Below, one piece after another: positions 1-7,832 of a stretch of DNA of 37,275 nucleotides. Every line of letters starts with the position of its first letter. Within the stretch, counting starts at the first letter, position 1. The DNA is from Runella sp. (GTDB taxonomy: Bacteria > Bacteroidota > Bacteroidia > Cytophagales > Spirosomataceae): contig NZ_JAIXST010000035.1 of NCBI RefSeq assembly GCF_027484545.1, positions 1-37,275 on the forward strand, written 5' to 3'. The notes below the pieces were generated by a model. It was not told the DNA's origin and made no database searches. It saw only the letters and a program-made list of their open reading frames with translations. A program made the position numbers and the translations under genes.

Positions 1-425
1 CCGTCGAGTTGGAGGGTGAGGAGCGGTTTTTGGCGTTCCTGTTGGTTGGGCGTGTTGAGGGCCACTTGGGGGTAACTCATCTCGGCGGGCAGTCGTTTAT
101 AGACCTGCCGCACTAACGACGCCACCTCCAGCCGCAGCGCATCGGCATCGGCGTTTTTGTCCAGTTCTAACGACACGTAGCCGTAGCCATAACCCGACAC
201 CGACGATACTTTTTTGACGCCTTGCACCGTGCTGAACGTACCCTCCAGCAGGGCTGTTACCTGCGCCTCCAGCATCAGCGGCGACGCCCCCGCCCAAGCG
301 TAGCTGACGGTAATGTTTTGCCCCCCGCCCGACGGTGCCAACTGCACTGATAGCCTCGGCACCAGCAACAGCCCCACCAAACTCAGCACCGCAAACCCCA
401 ACAACAACGGATAAACCCCTTTCAT
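1..425 (-). CDS. RND efflux permease, N-terminal part (runs off the window)
   Basis: The reverse strand reads from an ATG at 423-425 to the window edge without a stop, about 141 residues. It opens with MKGVYPLLLGFAVLSLVGLL, a first transmembrane helix, followed by a periplasmic porter-like segment (NITVSYAWAGASPLMLEAQV, then GVKKVSSVSGYGYGYV), the pattern of PN1 in AcrB/CzcA-type RND pumps. RND permeases are inner-membrane proton antiporters that work with a membrane-fusion protein and an outer-membrane channel. The gene is divergent from everything to its right. The MFP at 7653 and the second permease at 12726 suggest that all three once formed one efflux locus, now split by accessory DNA; that is inference. 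Substrate is unknown. Other reading frames here are open but show no family features. Confidence 0.8.
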   Translation of the reverse strand, partial: MKGVYPLLLGFAVLSLVGLLLVPRLSVQLAPSGGGQNITVSYAWAGASPLMLEAQVTALLEGTFSTVQGVKKVSSVSGYGYGYVSLELDKNADADALRLEVASLVRQVYKRLPAEMSYPQVALNTPNQQERQKPLLTLQLD

Positions 426-953
426 ATAGCATTTTTATTTTGTCACCCTGCAAGGGTCTATCCACCCTCTTTGTATCCCTACAAGGTTTTTTTGTAATTC
501 TGAGGCACGAGGAATCTACCCGTTTCCCTTTTGGTATATTTAATTTGCCGCTTGATAAATATTCAAATTTTTTCTTGTAATCTTTTCATTTTTTTCTTTT
601 GTTTACAACGCACAAGCATTTGTTTTTTGCTTTTACCCTGCATTGAAAAATTCATAATCGTTAAAAATTAACTGCCGCGCCACGGTAAGGTGATCTGTGG
701 GCGGGACAGTAGAAAGTATTTTTTTGTGTAAAATAGCGTAAACCTAAAACAAACAAAGTATGCAAAGTGTTGATTATCAATTATTTACTCTCCCCCCACA
801 ACTGCAGCACTTATTGCCTGCGCCAGTGCTATGTATCTCCCCACGTGCCAATCACTCACCGCTTGGTTGAGCAGAAGGCAAAGCCCGGTTGCTTATTTTA
901 TGCCTCTGGCCCATGTCTTGAAAACAAATCTTAACCTTTAACTAAACACAGCT
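426..953. other. Intergenic region between divergent genes, no clear gene
   Basis: This stretch separates the divergent RND permease from the LuxR-type gene. I see no convincing gene in it. A short frame at 760-870 would give a 36-residue peptide starting MQSVDYQLFTLPPQ, with no recognisable domain or signal; it may be a leader or chance. The middle (about 540-640 and 650-750) is AT-rich and is where promoters for both flanking genes should lie, but I find no clean TTG / TANNTTTG pair. Confidence 0.5.
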
Positions 954-1208
954 ATGACCCCACACGACAAATTTTTTGAATACGATGGCCAACGCATCTC
1001 TTACCGCGAAGGCCAGATACTTTTGGCTTATGCGCGAGGAATTACCATTGAGCAAACTGCCAAAGATTTATTTCTTAGTGAGAGTACCATAAAGCGCCAC
1101 CGTGAGAATCTCCGCCGCCGATTTTCGTTGCAAGGATACCACAAATTGCGGTGTTTTGCCACTGAGCTACAGCCGGAACTTGAAAAATGGATAGAAAAGC
1201 CCACTTAA
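954..1208 (+). CDS. Stand-alone LuxR/GerE-type HTH regulator
   Basis: An 84-residue protein made almost entirely of a LuxR-type helix-turn-helix: YREGQILLAYARGITIEQTA, then LFLSESTIKRHRENLRRRF. The ITIEQTAKDLFLSESTIKRH stretch matches the recognition-helix region of the GerE family. There is no sensor or receiver domain, so it is probably a small DNA-binding regulator. It lies 119 bp upstream of a secreted Cys-rich peptide gene on the same strand. The second peptide cassette (9527 onward) is also preceded by a LuxR-type gene, at 8734, so control of the peptide genes is a reasonable inference. The ATG at 954 follows an A/T-rich leader typical of Bacteroidota. Confidence 0.75.
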   Translation: MTPHDKFFEYDGQRISYREGQILLAYARGITIEQTAKDLFLSESTIKRHRENLRRRFSLQGYHKLRCFATELQPELEKWIEKPT

Positions 1209-1327
1209 ATGGGCTACTTTATCCATTGACTTTACAAGTTATTGCCTTCACCTTTGCATCAACCAAACCTGACGCGCGGTGGGGCTTGGAAAATAAATAA
1301 AAACGAACTTTTAAACTTTTTACAAAA

Positions 1328-1633
1328 ATGAAAAAAGCCCTTTTTTTACTTACAGTTTTGATGACTGGTGGAGTTGGTATCTTTAATCCACTAAATAACG
1401 AAGCATACGCAGAAACTTATTATCCTTCGACGGCTGGGTTAATTGGGGATAGTGGAACGAATTGGCAGTCCAGATATATCATGTGTCAAAAATCAAGTGG
1501 TGGTTGGGAATTTACTATTAGTGGCGTACTTATCTCGGGTACAATTGTAGGCCCACAAACAACTACAAATGGCTCTCAGAGAACTTGTACGAAGGGGTCA
1601 GGCTATTGTCTATGGAGTGGAGACTGTGAATAA
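1328..1633 (+). CDS. Small secreted cysteine-rich peptide (NVEALA-like)
   Basis: A 101-residue protein with a Sec signal peptide (MKKALFLLTVLMTGGVGIFN) ending NNEAYA before ETYY, a good signal peptidase I site. The NNEAxA motif at the end of the signal resembles the NVEALA motif of small Bacteroidota exported peptides; that resemblance is by eye. The mature part holds four cysteines (53, 87, 94, 100), three of them packed in the last 15 residues (CTKGSGYCLWSGDC), so one or two disulfides are likely outside the cytoplasm. It is followed by a propeller lipoprotein and a CxxC lipoprotein, as are the peptides at 9527 and 9775. Function is unknown; signalling or antibacterial roles are only possibilities. 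Confidence 0.65.
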   Translation: MKKALFLLTVLMTGGVGIFNPLNNEAYAETYYPSTAGLIGDSGTNWQSRYIMCQKSSGGWEFTISGVLISGTIVGPQTTTNGSQRTCTKGSGYCLWSGDCE

Positions 1634-1685
1634 TATAATTCCATTCCTATTTTTTTAGATACAACTTTAAGTAAAAATTTATAAA

Positions 1686-2931
1686 ATGAGCACCCATCGG
1701 AATTTTTCTTGGATATTTATATGGATAGTATTTTATGCTTTTCTATTTTCTTGTAGTAACAGCAACAAAGAGAGCAAAGTCATAATAAGTATTCCTCAAG
1801 GGCAGTCACCCAATATTCCTGAAATTAGCTCCGATAAAGTGATTACAAGTGATATTTTGGTTGACAATAAAAGCTTATCATTGTCAACCAAAATATTTTA
1901 TGATGTTAGTTATACTATTCTGGAAACTAATAAGGCCTCTATTATTGGTTCTATTGATAAGGTAATAGTTGACGGAGAATACATCTTTATTTTAGATAGA
2001 ACTTTAAGTAGCACCCTATTCATGTTTTCAAAAAATGGAAAATATATTACTAAAATAACTAAAATTGGAGAAGGACCTAATGAGATTATTCAACCCTATG
2101 ATTTTGATGTTGATAGAAAAAATAAACAAGTAATTGTGTATGATGGTATTTTAGGTAAATTTGTTTTTTTAACTATCAATTAAATCCGATAAGAGAAAAA
2201 AAGATTTTTCCAAGATTTAATAATTTCCGAAAAACTTTAAGAAATGAATACATTCTAAACGTAGAAGGTATTGACAATAGTTTTTTTCGAAAATACTTGA
2301 CTATCAAATTTTAGTTTTAGATAGCACCTTTAATATTATTAAAAAAGGTTTTAAAACTCCAGATTATTTGAAGAAAAATAAATTATTAATAAAGGAGAGC
2401 CTTTCAAGAAATGTGAGTAGAAATTTGGTTTGGACACCTAAGTTTCAGAATAAATTTTACTTTTTAGGGGTTAGAAATGATCTTGACAGTATCATTCACC
2501 TGAATTTTAGTAAGATGGAAATAGCAGAAGAATATTATAATGATGAAGGAATGAAAAATATTTATAAAGTATGTGAAATGGAAAAAAAATATTTTTATGC
2601 TGGTGATTTTGAAGAAAACTCTGATTTTATTTATTCGAAGCTTATGACCAGAATTGTAAATGATGAAATTTCTATTTTTTATAATAAAAAAAATAGAAAG
2701 GTTGTGTACGGTAAATTGTTACGTAATGATATGAGACATCCCTTAGTTGGCTTGCCTATTTCAAATTATAATGATCAATTTATTGGTATTGTTGAGGCAA
2801 AAGATTTAAAAGATGTGATTTCTAAAATGATAAAAGCAAAAATAACTGTCTCAAAATCTTTACTCAATATTAATCAAAATGTTACAGATGGACATAATCA
2901 GATTTTACAGTTTTACAAAGTTAAGTTTTAG
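1686..2931 (+). pseudogene. 6-bladed beta-propeller lipoprotein, broken by two frameshifts
   Basis: Three frames join into one protein of about 415 residues. Frame 1 (1686-2183) begins with a lipoprotein signal ending LFSC (Cys 23) and includes the IGEGPNE motif typical of BF3164 / 6-bladed propeller families. The sense then continues in a second frame from about 2170 (NYQLNPIREKKIFPRF) and in a third from about 2287 (KILDYQILVLDSTFN) to the stop at 2931. Both shifts fall at seven-T runs, 2164-2170 and 2281-2287, and each is repaired by adding one T. Nothing else is damaged, so this is a recent mutation, a phase-variable gene or a homopolymer assembly error. The intact protein would be an outer-membrane or periplasmic lipoprotein. 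Base composition is very AT-rich. Confidence 0.75.
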
Positions 2932-3472
2932 TGTTATTTTTTTAACCTATATTCTGTGTAGATGTACGATAAAAAAAGAGGACGAATGGCAAGGATTGGC
3001 AAAAGATATTGAGAAGCAAAATTTGATTGAGCAATCTTTTATTTATAAATCTTGGGAGAGCTATATAAATAGAGATATTCAAATTTGGGATTCAGAATAT
3101 AAGTTATTAAAAATTAGTAACTTATTTAATGATAAAGATGTGCTAATTTTTAGAATTCCTAATATTGATTGTTCGCCTTGCATAGATCAAGATGTAAGTT
3201 TTTTTAATAAAAACTCAAAAAATCTTGTATATTTTATTTCTTCAAAAAATTTTCGACATTATTTAGCTTTTTGTGAAAAGTATCCTAATAAGAAGTGCTA
3301 TTTAATACCAGAAAGGGGGCTTTCACTAAAATTAGAGGAATTAGGAAAACCTTATCTGTTTTTTTTAAAAAAAGGAACCTTAAAGCCTGTTTGTTATTTT
3401 TTTCCTAAAAAAGAATTACCTAAATTTTCGTTGCAATATATTGAGATAATGAATGGAAATATTGACAAATAG
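2888..3472 (+). CDS. Lipoprotein with thioredoxin-like CxxC motif
   Basis: About 194 residues. The N-terminus has a hydrophobic segment (FSVIFLTYILCRC) that looks like a lipoprotein signal, though the lipobox is weak. Near residue 95 is IPNIDCSPCIDQDVSFF, a CxxC placed after a beta strand, as in thioredoxin/TlpA-fold proteins; later strands (NLVYFISS, PYLFFLKKG) fit that fold. An alternative ATG lies at 2879; both starts lie inside the end of the upstream propeller gene, overlapping it by 44 to 53 bp, which suggests translational coupling. The gene at 11201 encodes a similar lipoprotein with NGCSGC in the same position after a second peptide/propeller set, so the pairing is repeated. A role in disulfide handling of the Cys-rich peptide is a guess. 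AT-rich like its neighbours. Confidence 0.6.
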   Translation: MDIIRFYSFTKLSFSVIFLTYILCRCTIKKEDEWQGLAKDIEKQNLIEQSFIYKSWESYINRDIQIWDSEYKLLKISNLFNDKDVLIFRIPNIDCSPCIDQDVSFFNKNSKNLVYFISSKNFRHYLAFCEKYPNKKCYLIPERGLSLKLEELGKPYLFFLKKGTLKPVCYFFPKKELPKFSLQYIEIMNGNIDK

Positions 3473-3508
3473 TATTTGTCATTCAAATCTATACACCACT
3501 TACCCAAA

Positions 3509-4867
3509 ATGAAAATTTTATTTATTCCATTTACTTTGGAAAGTCATATTATATCTACATTTGGATTTGCTGATTTGTTGAAAAGTAATAAATTTGATGT
3601 ACATTATGCTGTACCAAATAAATATATAGAATTTATTAAAAAACAAGAGTTTAAAGCTAAATCTTTAAATGGGTTTTCCTTTGGTTATGGATTTGAAGAG
3701 CAAAATAGAAGAGAATTTGAAGAGAGTGCTAATCCCTACTACGATGGATTAATAGATAGAGCGACAAATAGGATATATTTAGATAGAAGGATAAAGTTAT
3801 TGGAAGTTGTCAATTTAATTAAACCAGACATCATTATAGCTGATATTTTTTGTTCCACAGATTTTATAATTTTGTATCCATATTTGAAGAAATATAATGT
3901 GAGATTTAGTTTATTTCAGGCAAGTTATTCTAATTTAGATACTCACCTGTATCCAGTTGTAGATACTGACTCTGTTCCATCTGAGAAAAATAGAATTTTA
4001 TTTAATTATTTAGCTAAACGGCTAAATTTTTATTTGAAAACAAAGTATGATTATTTAAAATTTTTGACTAAGAGTGACTTTTCTATAATTAGGAAGAACT
4101 TTACAAATAACTCAATAAATTTTAAATACTCTTATAAAAAAAATAGAATCTCTAAAATCCACTTTCCTCAATTAACTTATTTTGTATTGTTAAATAAGGA
4201 AATGGAACTAAGTGATAATCTATCTGAAAATTATTTTTATATTGGGCCGATACTTTTTAAGAGAAAGATTAATTTTGACTTTGGCCTTGATTATAAATCC
4301 AAAATAAGAGAAATAATTCTCAAAAAAAATCAAAATTATAAAATAATTTACCTTGCATTTGGTACCGTTATTGTAAAGCAGAACGAAAAATTATTTCTTG
4401 AATTTGTCAATAAAATTGTTGAAATTTTAGATTTTGACAATGATATTATTCTTGTATCATCGATTGGTTCACTTATTGATAATGTTCGTGTACATGAAAG
4501 GCACTATTGTTTCTCTAAAGTATCTCAAATTGAAATTCTCAAAATTTGTGATGGGTTCATTACTCATGGAGGTACAGGGTCTATAAATGAAGCAGTTGAG
4601 TTTCAAGTACCAATGCTTGTTTATAATTTTGGGCTTGTTTATGACCATATTGGTAATTCTAAAAAAGTTGTATTTCATGGCATAGGGATAGAAGGAGATT
4701 TTAGAAAAGATACTCCAAAGTCTGTTTTTCAGAAAATTGATTTATTAATCCATAATCCAATTTTCAAAGCAAACTTATCTCTTCTATCAAAAAAAATAAA
4801 GATGAATGAAAGCTATGGAGAAAATAATATTATTTCAAAAGTAAAAAATCTAAAATATATTGAATAG
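3509..4867 (+). CDS. GT-B glycosyltransferase, family 1 / UGT-like
   Basis: A 452-residue protein starting MKILFIPFTLESHIISTFGF, the usual first strand and loop of GT-B enzymes. The C-terminal half carries YLAFGTVIVKQNEKLF and, near residue 353, THGGTGSINEAVEFQVPMLV, the donor-binding HGG...E...P motif of UGT/macrolide-type glycosyltransferases, which move sugar from a nucleotide-sugar to an acceptor. I chose the ATG at 3509 over an upstream TTG at 3476 because the fold starts there. It follows the CxxC lipoprotein gene by 36 bp on the same strand, so it belongs to cassette 1; cassette 2 has no counterpart. No signal peptide is seen, so it should act in the cytoplasm. The acceptor is unknown; a lipid or secondary metabolite fits the family better than a peptide. 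Confidence 0.7.
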   Translation: MKILFIPFTLESHIISTFGFADLLKSNKFDVHYAVPNKYIEFIKKQEFKAKSLNGFSFGYGFEEQNRREFEESANPYYDGLIDRATNRIYLDRRIKLLEVVNLIKPDIIIADIFCSTDFIILYPYLKKYNVRFSLFQASYSNLDTHLYPVVDTDSVPSEKNRILFNYLAKRLNFYLKTKYDYLKFLTKSDFSIIRKNFTNNSINFKYSYKKNRISKIHFPQLTYFVLLNKEMELSDNLSENYFYIGPILFKRKINFDFGLDYKSKIREIILKKNQNYKIIYLAFGTVIVKQNEKLFLEFVNKIVEILDFDNDIILVSSIGSLIDNVRVHERHYCFSKVSQIEILKICDGFITHGGTGSINEAVEFQVPMLVYNFGLVYDHIGNSKKVVFHGIGIEGDFRKDTPKSVFQKIDLLIHNPIFKANLSLLSKKIKMNESYGENNIISKVKNLKYIE

Positions 4868-4880
4868 TCCTAAATGATTC

Positions 4881-5015
4881 CGTTGGTGGTGTTCTCATTG
4901 CCAACTTTTTTTTATTGTCAAAATATTGATGCCGACGTTCTCGCCACCGGCTTTTTTGGAAAATGTGTAATAACCTATAGCATGAAATGTATTGGCGGTG
5001 AAAACACCACCAACG
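4881..5015. repeat. 135 bp element with 24 bp inverted ends (copy A)
   Basis: The left end is CGTTGGTGGTGTTCTCATTG (then CCAA) and the right end is its inverse, matching at 21 of 24 positions. The interior holds a T-run, ATTGATGCCG, TCGCCACCGGCTTTTTT and AATAACCTAT-GCATGAAATG. A nearly identical copy is at 6429-6560 and decayed copies fill 6144-6428. It lies just after the glycosyltransferase stop and before the start-uncertain lipoprotein gene. It encodes no transposase, so it is a MITE-like or REP-like element; as RNA the ends would pair. Confidence 0.8.
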
Positions 5016-5072
5016 AAAATAATAGTCAAACTTCCTATTTGTTTCATTATATTCATTACAAATATATTTCAT

Positions 5073-6143
5073 CTGAAATCAATTTTTTATTTTTTTTTAG
5101 CTTTAAGTTTGCTTTTTACTAGTTGTATATCCTCGGAAGAGGATAAGGGGCTATATAAAAAAATAGCACTTGAAGTAGAAAAATCGGACACATTATATTG
5201 CAAACCTACAAAGATTAATGGTAATAAAATAGGGCGTGTAATGATGATGCAATTTGTTGGTGCCAATTTGGTGGTAGGCGACCTGCCTAAAGATTATTTA
5301 TTCAAAGTTTATGATCAGGATTTAAATTATCTGTTTGATTTGTGTAAAATCGGTGAAGGTCCGAATGAGTATCGTTTCCCTACGTTCTTACAGGCATTTT
5401 ATAAAGAAGGGAAGTTAAAGGTTAAAGCTTTTAATCCATCAAAAGCAAGGTGTGATGAATTGGATTGGACGCAAACAATTTCAACAAAAAGTGCGGTTTT
5501 GTCGCTTAAAAGCCCTATTGTTTTCAATACACAGGTTCAAAAATTTGTTTATTTACCTGAAAGTAATGAATTGCTTTCGGTAGGTCTTTTTCCGAAGAGA
5601 TATAGAGTAAGTGATTCAATAGGCAATACCAAGCAGGAATTCGGAGAGTACCCTTTTCAAAAAGATTTCAAAAAGATTTCTTTTGAGAACTTAGCTATGG
5701 CTTTTCAAGGTGATTTTACTAAAAATAACAACAATATTGCTTTTTCTGTTACTAATTCTCCCAATATTGATTTTATAACGTCAACACCGAAGGGGTTGGT
5801 TTTAAAAAAACAATTCCATGTTAGAAAGCCTGATTTTCAGCCTTCCAGCAATCCTAATGAGTTTTCTGCTGCTATTTCTACTGATAATAAAATGGGATTT
5901 TTAGATGTTCAGTCAGACAAAAATTACGTATATGCACTTTATTCGGGAAAAGATCTACAAAAAGGTGTTTCTAAAGCATTTGAAAGCAATATTATTTACG
6001 TTTTTAATTGGTCAGGTGACTTGCTTCGTAGGTTTGTTTTAGATTTACAAATTACAAAATTTTGCATAAATAATAATAAACTTTACGGTTTTGTAGATTC
6101 TGTAAATCCTCAGATAGTCTATTGTGATTTGCCTTCGTTTTAG
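5073..6143 (+). CDS. BF3164/TolB-like_6-type propeller lipoprotein, start codon unclear
   Basis: The protein sense begins with KSIFYFFLALSLLFTSC, a clean lipoprotein signal (Cys 18 if CTG 5073 is the start), and runs about 356 residues. It contains CKIGEGPNEYRFP, the GEGPNE motif shared with the propeller at 1686, and repeated strand pairs across its length, fitting the BF3164-type 6-bladed propeller family. No ATG exists in this frame upstream of the signal; the frame stays open back into repeat copy A, where TTG 4992 and GTG 4998 are possible starts. CTG 5073 gives the most natural signal peptide and may be a mutated ATG. It could therefore be poorly expressed or start-lost. Expected location is the cell envelope; function unknown. 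Confidence 0.65.
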   Translation: MKSIFYFFLALSLLFTSCISSEEDKGLYKKIALEVEKSDTLYCKPTKINGNKIGRVMMMQFVGANLVVGDLPKDYLFKVYDQDLNYLFDLCKIGEGPNEYRFPTFLQAFYKEGKLKVKAFNPSKARCDELDWTQTISTKSAVLSLKSPIVFNTQVQKFVYLPESNELLSVGLFPKRYRVSDSIGNTKQEFGEYPFQKDFKKISFENLAMAFQGDFTKNNNNIAFSVTNSPNIDFITSTPKGLVLKKQFHVRKPDFQPSSNPNEFSAAISTDNKMGFLDVQSDKNYVYALYSGKDLQKGVSKAFESNIIYVFNWSGDLLRRFVLDLQITKFCINNNKLYGFVDSVNPQIVYCDLPSF

Positions 6144-6428
6144 CCGTTAGTGGTCGCTATCATCAGCAACTTAAAAATAAGATTATTAATTACTGATGCA
6201 GGTTATCTTTTTGAATATTTTATACTGTTGGTAGTATTATTATTGTCAACATTTTCTTACTTGTTAAAATATTGATGCCGCTATTGATGCCCTTATCGCT
6301 GGCTTTTCTCATAAAAACAGAAAATAGTTTTTGTCATTTATTTCGTTGGTGGTGTTCTCACCGCCAACCTTTTTTTATACTCAATCAATTCTCACCGCTG
6401 GGTTTTCTCAGAAAAACAGGCAATTTGC
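6144..6428. repeat. Degenerate copies of the 135 bp element
   Basis: Three pieces resemble the left end of the element. At 6143-6170 CGTTAGTGGTCGCTATCATC directly follows the lipoprotein stop. At about 6229 TGTTGGTAGTATTATTATTG is followed by AAAATATTGATGCCGC as in copy A. At 6344 CGTTGGTGGTGTTCTCACCG is a perfect left end, followed by a diverged interior with no right end. The stretch reads as a tandem pile of partial copies. No gene is seen in 6144-6730. Confidence 0.65.
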
Positions 6429-6560
6429 CGTTGGTGGTGTTTTCACCGCCAACCTTTTTTTGTCAAAACATTGATGCGGCTGTTCTCGCCACAGACTTTT
6501 TTTGAAAATGGGTAATAACCTATGGCATGAAATGTATTGGCGGTGAAAGCACCACCAACG
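6429..6560. repeat. 132 bp element with 24 bp inverted ends (copy B)
   Basis: The left end CGTTGGTGGTGTTTTCACCG (then CCAA) and the right end, its inverse, match at 23 of 24 positions, better than copy A. The interior matches copy A closely: TGTCAAAACATTGATGCGGC, a TCGCCAC..ACTTTTTTT stretch, and GGTAATAACCTATGGCATGA. Good preservation of both ends suggests this is the youngest copy in the window. Confidence 0.8.
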
Positions 6561-6730
6561 AAAACAAATAGACAATAGGCTCGAATGCAAAGATGTTTAA
6601 GTATGATGCTACCCTCCAATGAAGCATCTTTTCAGCATAAAATAGTATGACTAATAAGAGCTTCTGCAAAGAGAGTTGTACCATTGGCAATTTCGTCGTA
6701 TTTTGCCCTCTGCCTTTACAAAGTTCCTGT

Positions 6731-6976
6731 ATGAAATACCTGTCTATTGCTTTATTGGTTACGTTAGTGCAATGCACTCCCTCCCAACCCACGGAGGAAG
6801 AAACCGACAAAGCCAAACCTTCTGTCAACGCCACACCCGCAGTAGCCACCCAAGCCGCGCAACGCAAAGCGTTTCGGTGGTTGTTGCTGTCCAACGGGCG
6901 AGTGAGCAGTCAATTAAGCGAATTACATAAAAAGCTAAGAAGTAATAATGGTTGCACCAGTGGAGGCGTTGATTAA
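6731..6976 (+). pseudogene. 5' remnant of a membrane-fusion protein gene
   Basis: The first 59 or so residues (MKYLSIALLVTLVQCTPSQP, then AAQRKAFRWLLLSNGRVSSQ) are almost the same as the start of the intact MFP at 7653, including the lipoprotein Cys. After GRVSSQ the similarity stops and the frame runs on for about 23 unrelated residues into the toxin gene on the other strand. Similarity to the intact copy also covers about 60 bp upstream (6672-6913 versus 7595-7832). Many differences are at third codon positions, so both copies were probably functional genes before this one lost its 3' part. Confidence 0.75.
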
Positions 6977-7255
6977 GCGGGCTTTTATCTTTTCAACCAA
7001 GGGAGCTAAAAATCGGTATTGATTTCGTTCTGCCACCAACACAAAAACTGCAATAGGGTATTTTTGAAAATTTTGTTGATGGCGTAAATTTTTATCGAAG
7101 GTCAACAATACATCAAAGTGTTCGGCGAGCATCAATTTGAGCAATTCGCCGTTTTTTATGCCATTCCATCGTAAATCTGTAATATGATATATTTCATGTT
7201 CGACAAAATCGTTTTTCAATTGTTTCGGCAAGTTTTCATCAAGCAGCAATTTCAT
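6935..7255 (-). CDS. DUF5615 PIN-like toxin
   Basis: A 106-residue protein starting MKLLLDENLPKQL, the hallmark opening of DUF5615 PIN-like proteins, with DVLLTFDKNLRHQQNF near the middle carrying the second conserved acidic region. PIN-fold toxins usually cleave RNA. I chose the ATG at 7253-7255; an upstream start at 7315 would add 20 residues lying inside the antitoxin gene. It overlaps the DUF433 antitoxin gene by 17 bp, the usual tight arrangement of this pair, with the antitoxin first. The pair sits between the MFP remnant and the intact MFP gene, on the opposite strand. It is complete in length for the family, so probably functional. Confidence 0.85.
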   Translation of the reverse strand: MKLLLDENLPKQLKNDFVEHEIYHITDLRWNGIKNGELLKLMLAEHFDVLLTFDKNLRHQQNFQKYPIAVFVLVAERNQYRFLAPLVEKIKARLINASTGATIITS

Positions 7256-7481
7256 GAATCCATTGAAGAAATTTTGGTGAGACAACTGTTTTTTGGGCCA
7301 TTTCCAATAAACCAACGGCCTGCTCTCTTTTTACAGATGGGAAATCCTGCAAAAAGTCATCTAATGAAATTCCGTCTTCTAAATGCCAAAACAAGGTTTC
7401 AATCGGTACACGAGTTCCCGTAAAAACGGGGGTACCCGAGAGAATCTCTGAGTTGATCGAAATAATGTGTTGAATGTCCAT
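7239..7481 (-). CDS. DUF433 (VapB45-type) antitoxin
   Basis: An 80-residue protein with SGTPVFTGTRVPIETLFWHL, the signature of DUF433, and an HTH-like second half (ISLDDFLQDFPSVKREQAVG). DUF433 proteins are DNA-binding antitoxins paired with DUF5615 PIN toxins. The start ATG at 7479-7481 directly faces the promoter region of the MFP gene, so the antitoxin promoter and the MFP leader share the 7482-7652 gap. Autoregulation of the pair is expected from the family and might affect MFP expression; that last point is inference. Confidence 0.85.
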   Translation of the reverse strand: MDIQHIISINSEILSGTPVFTGTRVPIETLFWHLEDGISLDDFLQDFPSVKREQAVGLLEMAQKTVVSPKFLQWIHEIAA

Positions 7482-7594
7482 GTTTTACAAATCGTTTTAT
7501 ACAAAAATACCGAAAATTTGTCAACTACAGTGGATTATCCAAATAAAACAGGTCACATTCAGTGGTTTGGTACCAGTGAGGTATTCAAAGTAAG

Positions 7595-7832
7595 CAGTTG
7601 TTTCATTGCCGAATCTGTCGTATTTTGTTCCCTGCCTATCCAAATTTCCTGTATGAAATACCTGTCTATTGCTTTAGTGTTTACGTTTGTGCAATGCACG
7701 CCCTCCCAACCTACGGAACAGGTGGAGACCGCCAAACCCTCGGTGAGTGCCACGCCCGTAGTAGCCACCCAAACCGCCCAACGCAAGGCGTTTCGGTGGC
7801 TATTGCTGTCCAACGGGCGGGTAAGCAATCAG
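7595..7832. repeat. Direct repeat of MFP leader and 5' coding region
   Basis: This segment repeats 6672-6913 in the same direction at roughly 80 percent identity by eye, with one 3-base length difference. It covers the leader (TCGTATTTTG, TTCCTGTATGAAATACCTGT) and the first 59 codons of the MFP. The two copies bracket the toxin-antitoxin pair. Confidence 0.75.

Noticed and set aside
97-465. Reverse-strand frame starting MDRPLQGDKIKMLYERGLSV
   Set aside because: It is a shifted reading of the RND permease; the frame starting at 425 has a proper TM1 and porter pattern.
760-870. 36-residue frame upstream of the LuxR-type gene
   Set aside because: Too short and featureless to call a gene; noted only in the intergenic entry.
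4881-6560. CRISPR array in the repeated region
   Set aside because: Units are 130 bp with inverted ends and decayed partial copies, not short direct repeats with uniform spacers; no cas genes nearby.
6520-6894. 124-residue reverse frame over copy B and the MFP remnant
   Set aside because: It runs through the repeat and the reverse of the MFP start; no independent coding evidence.
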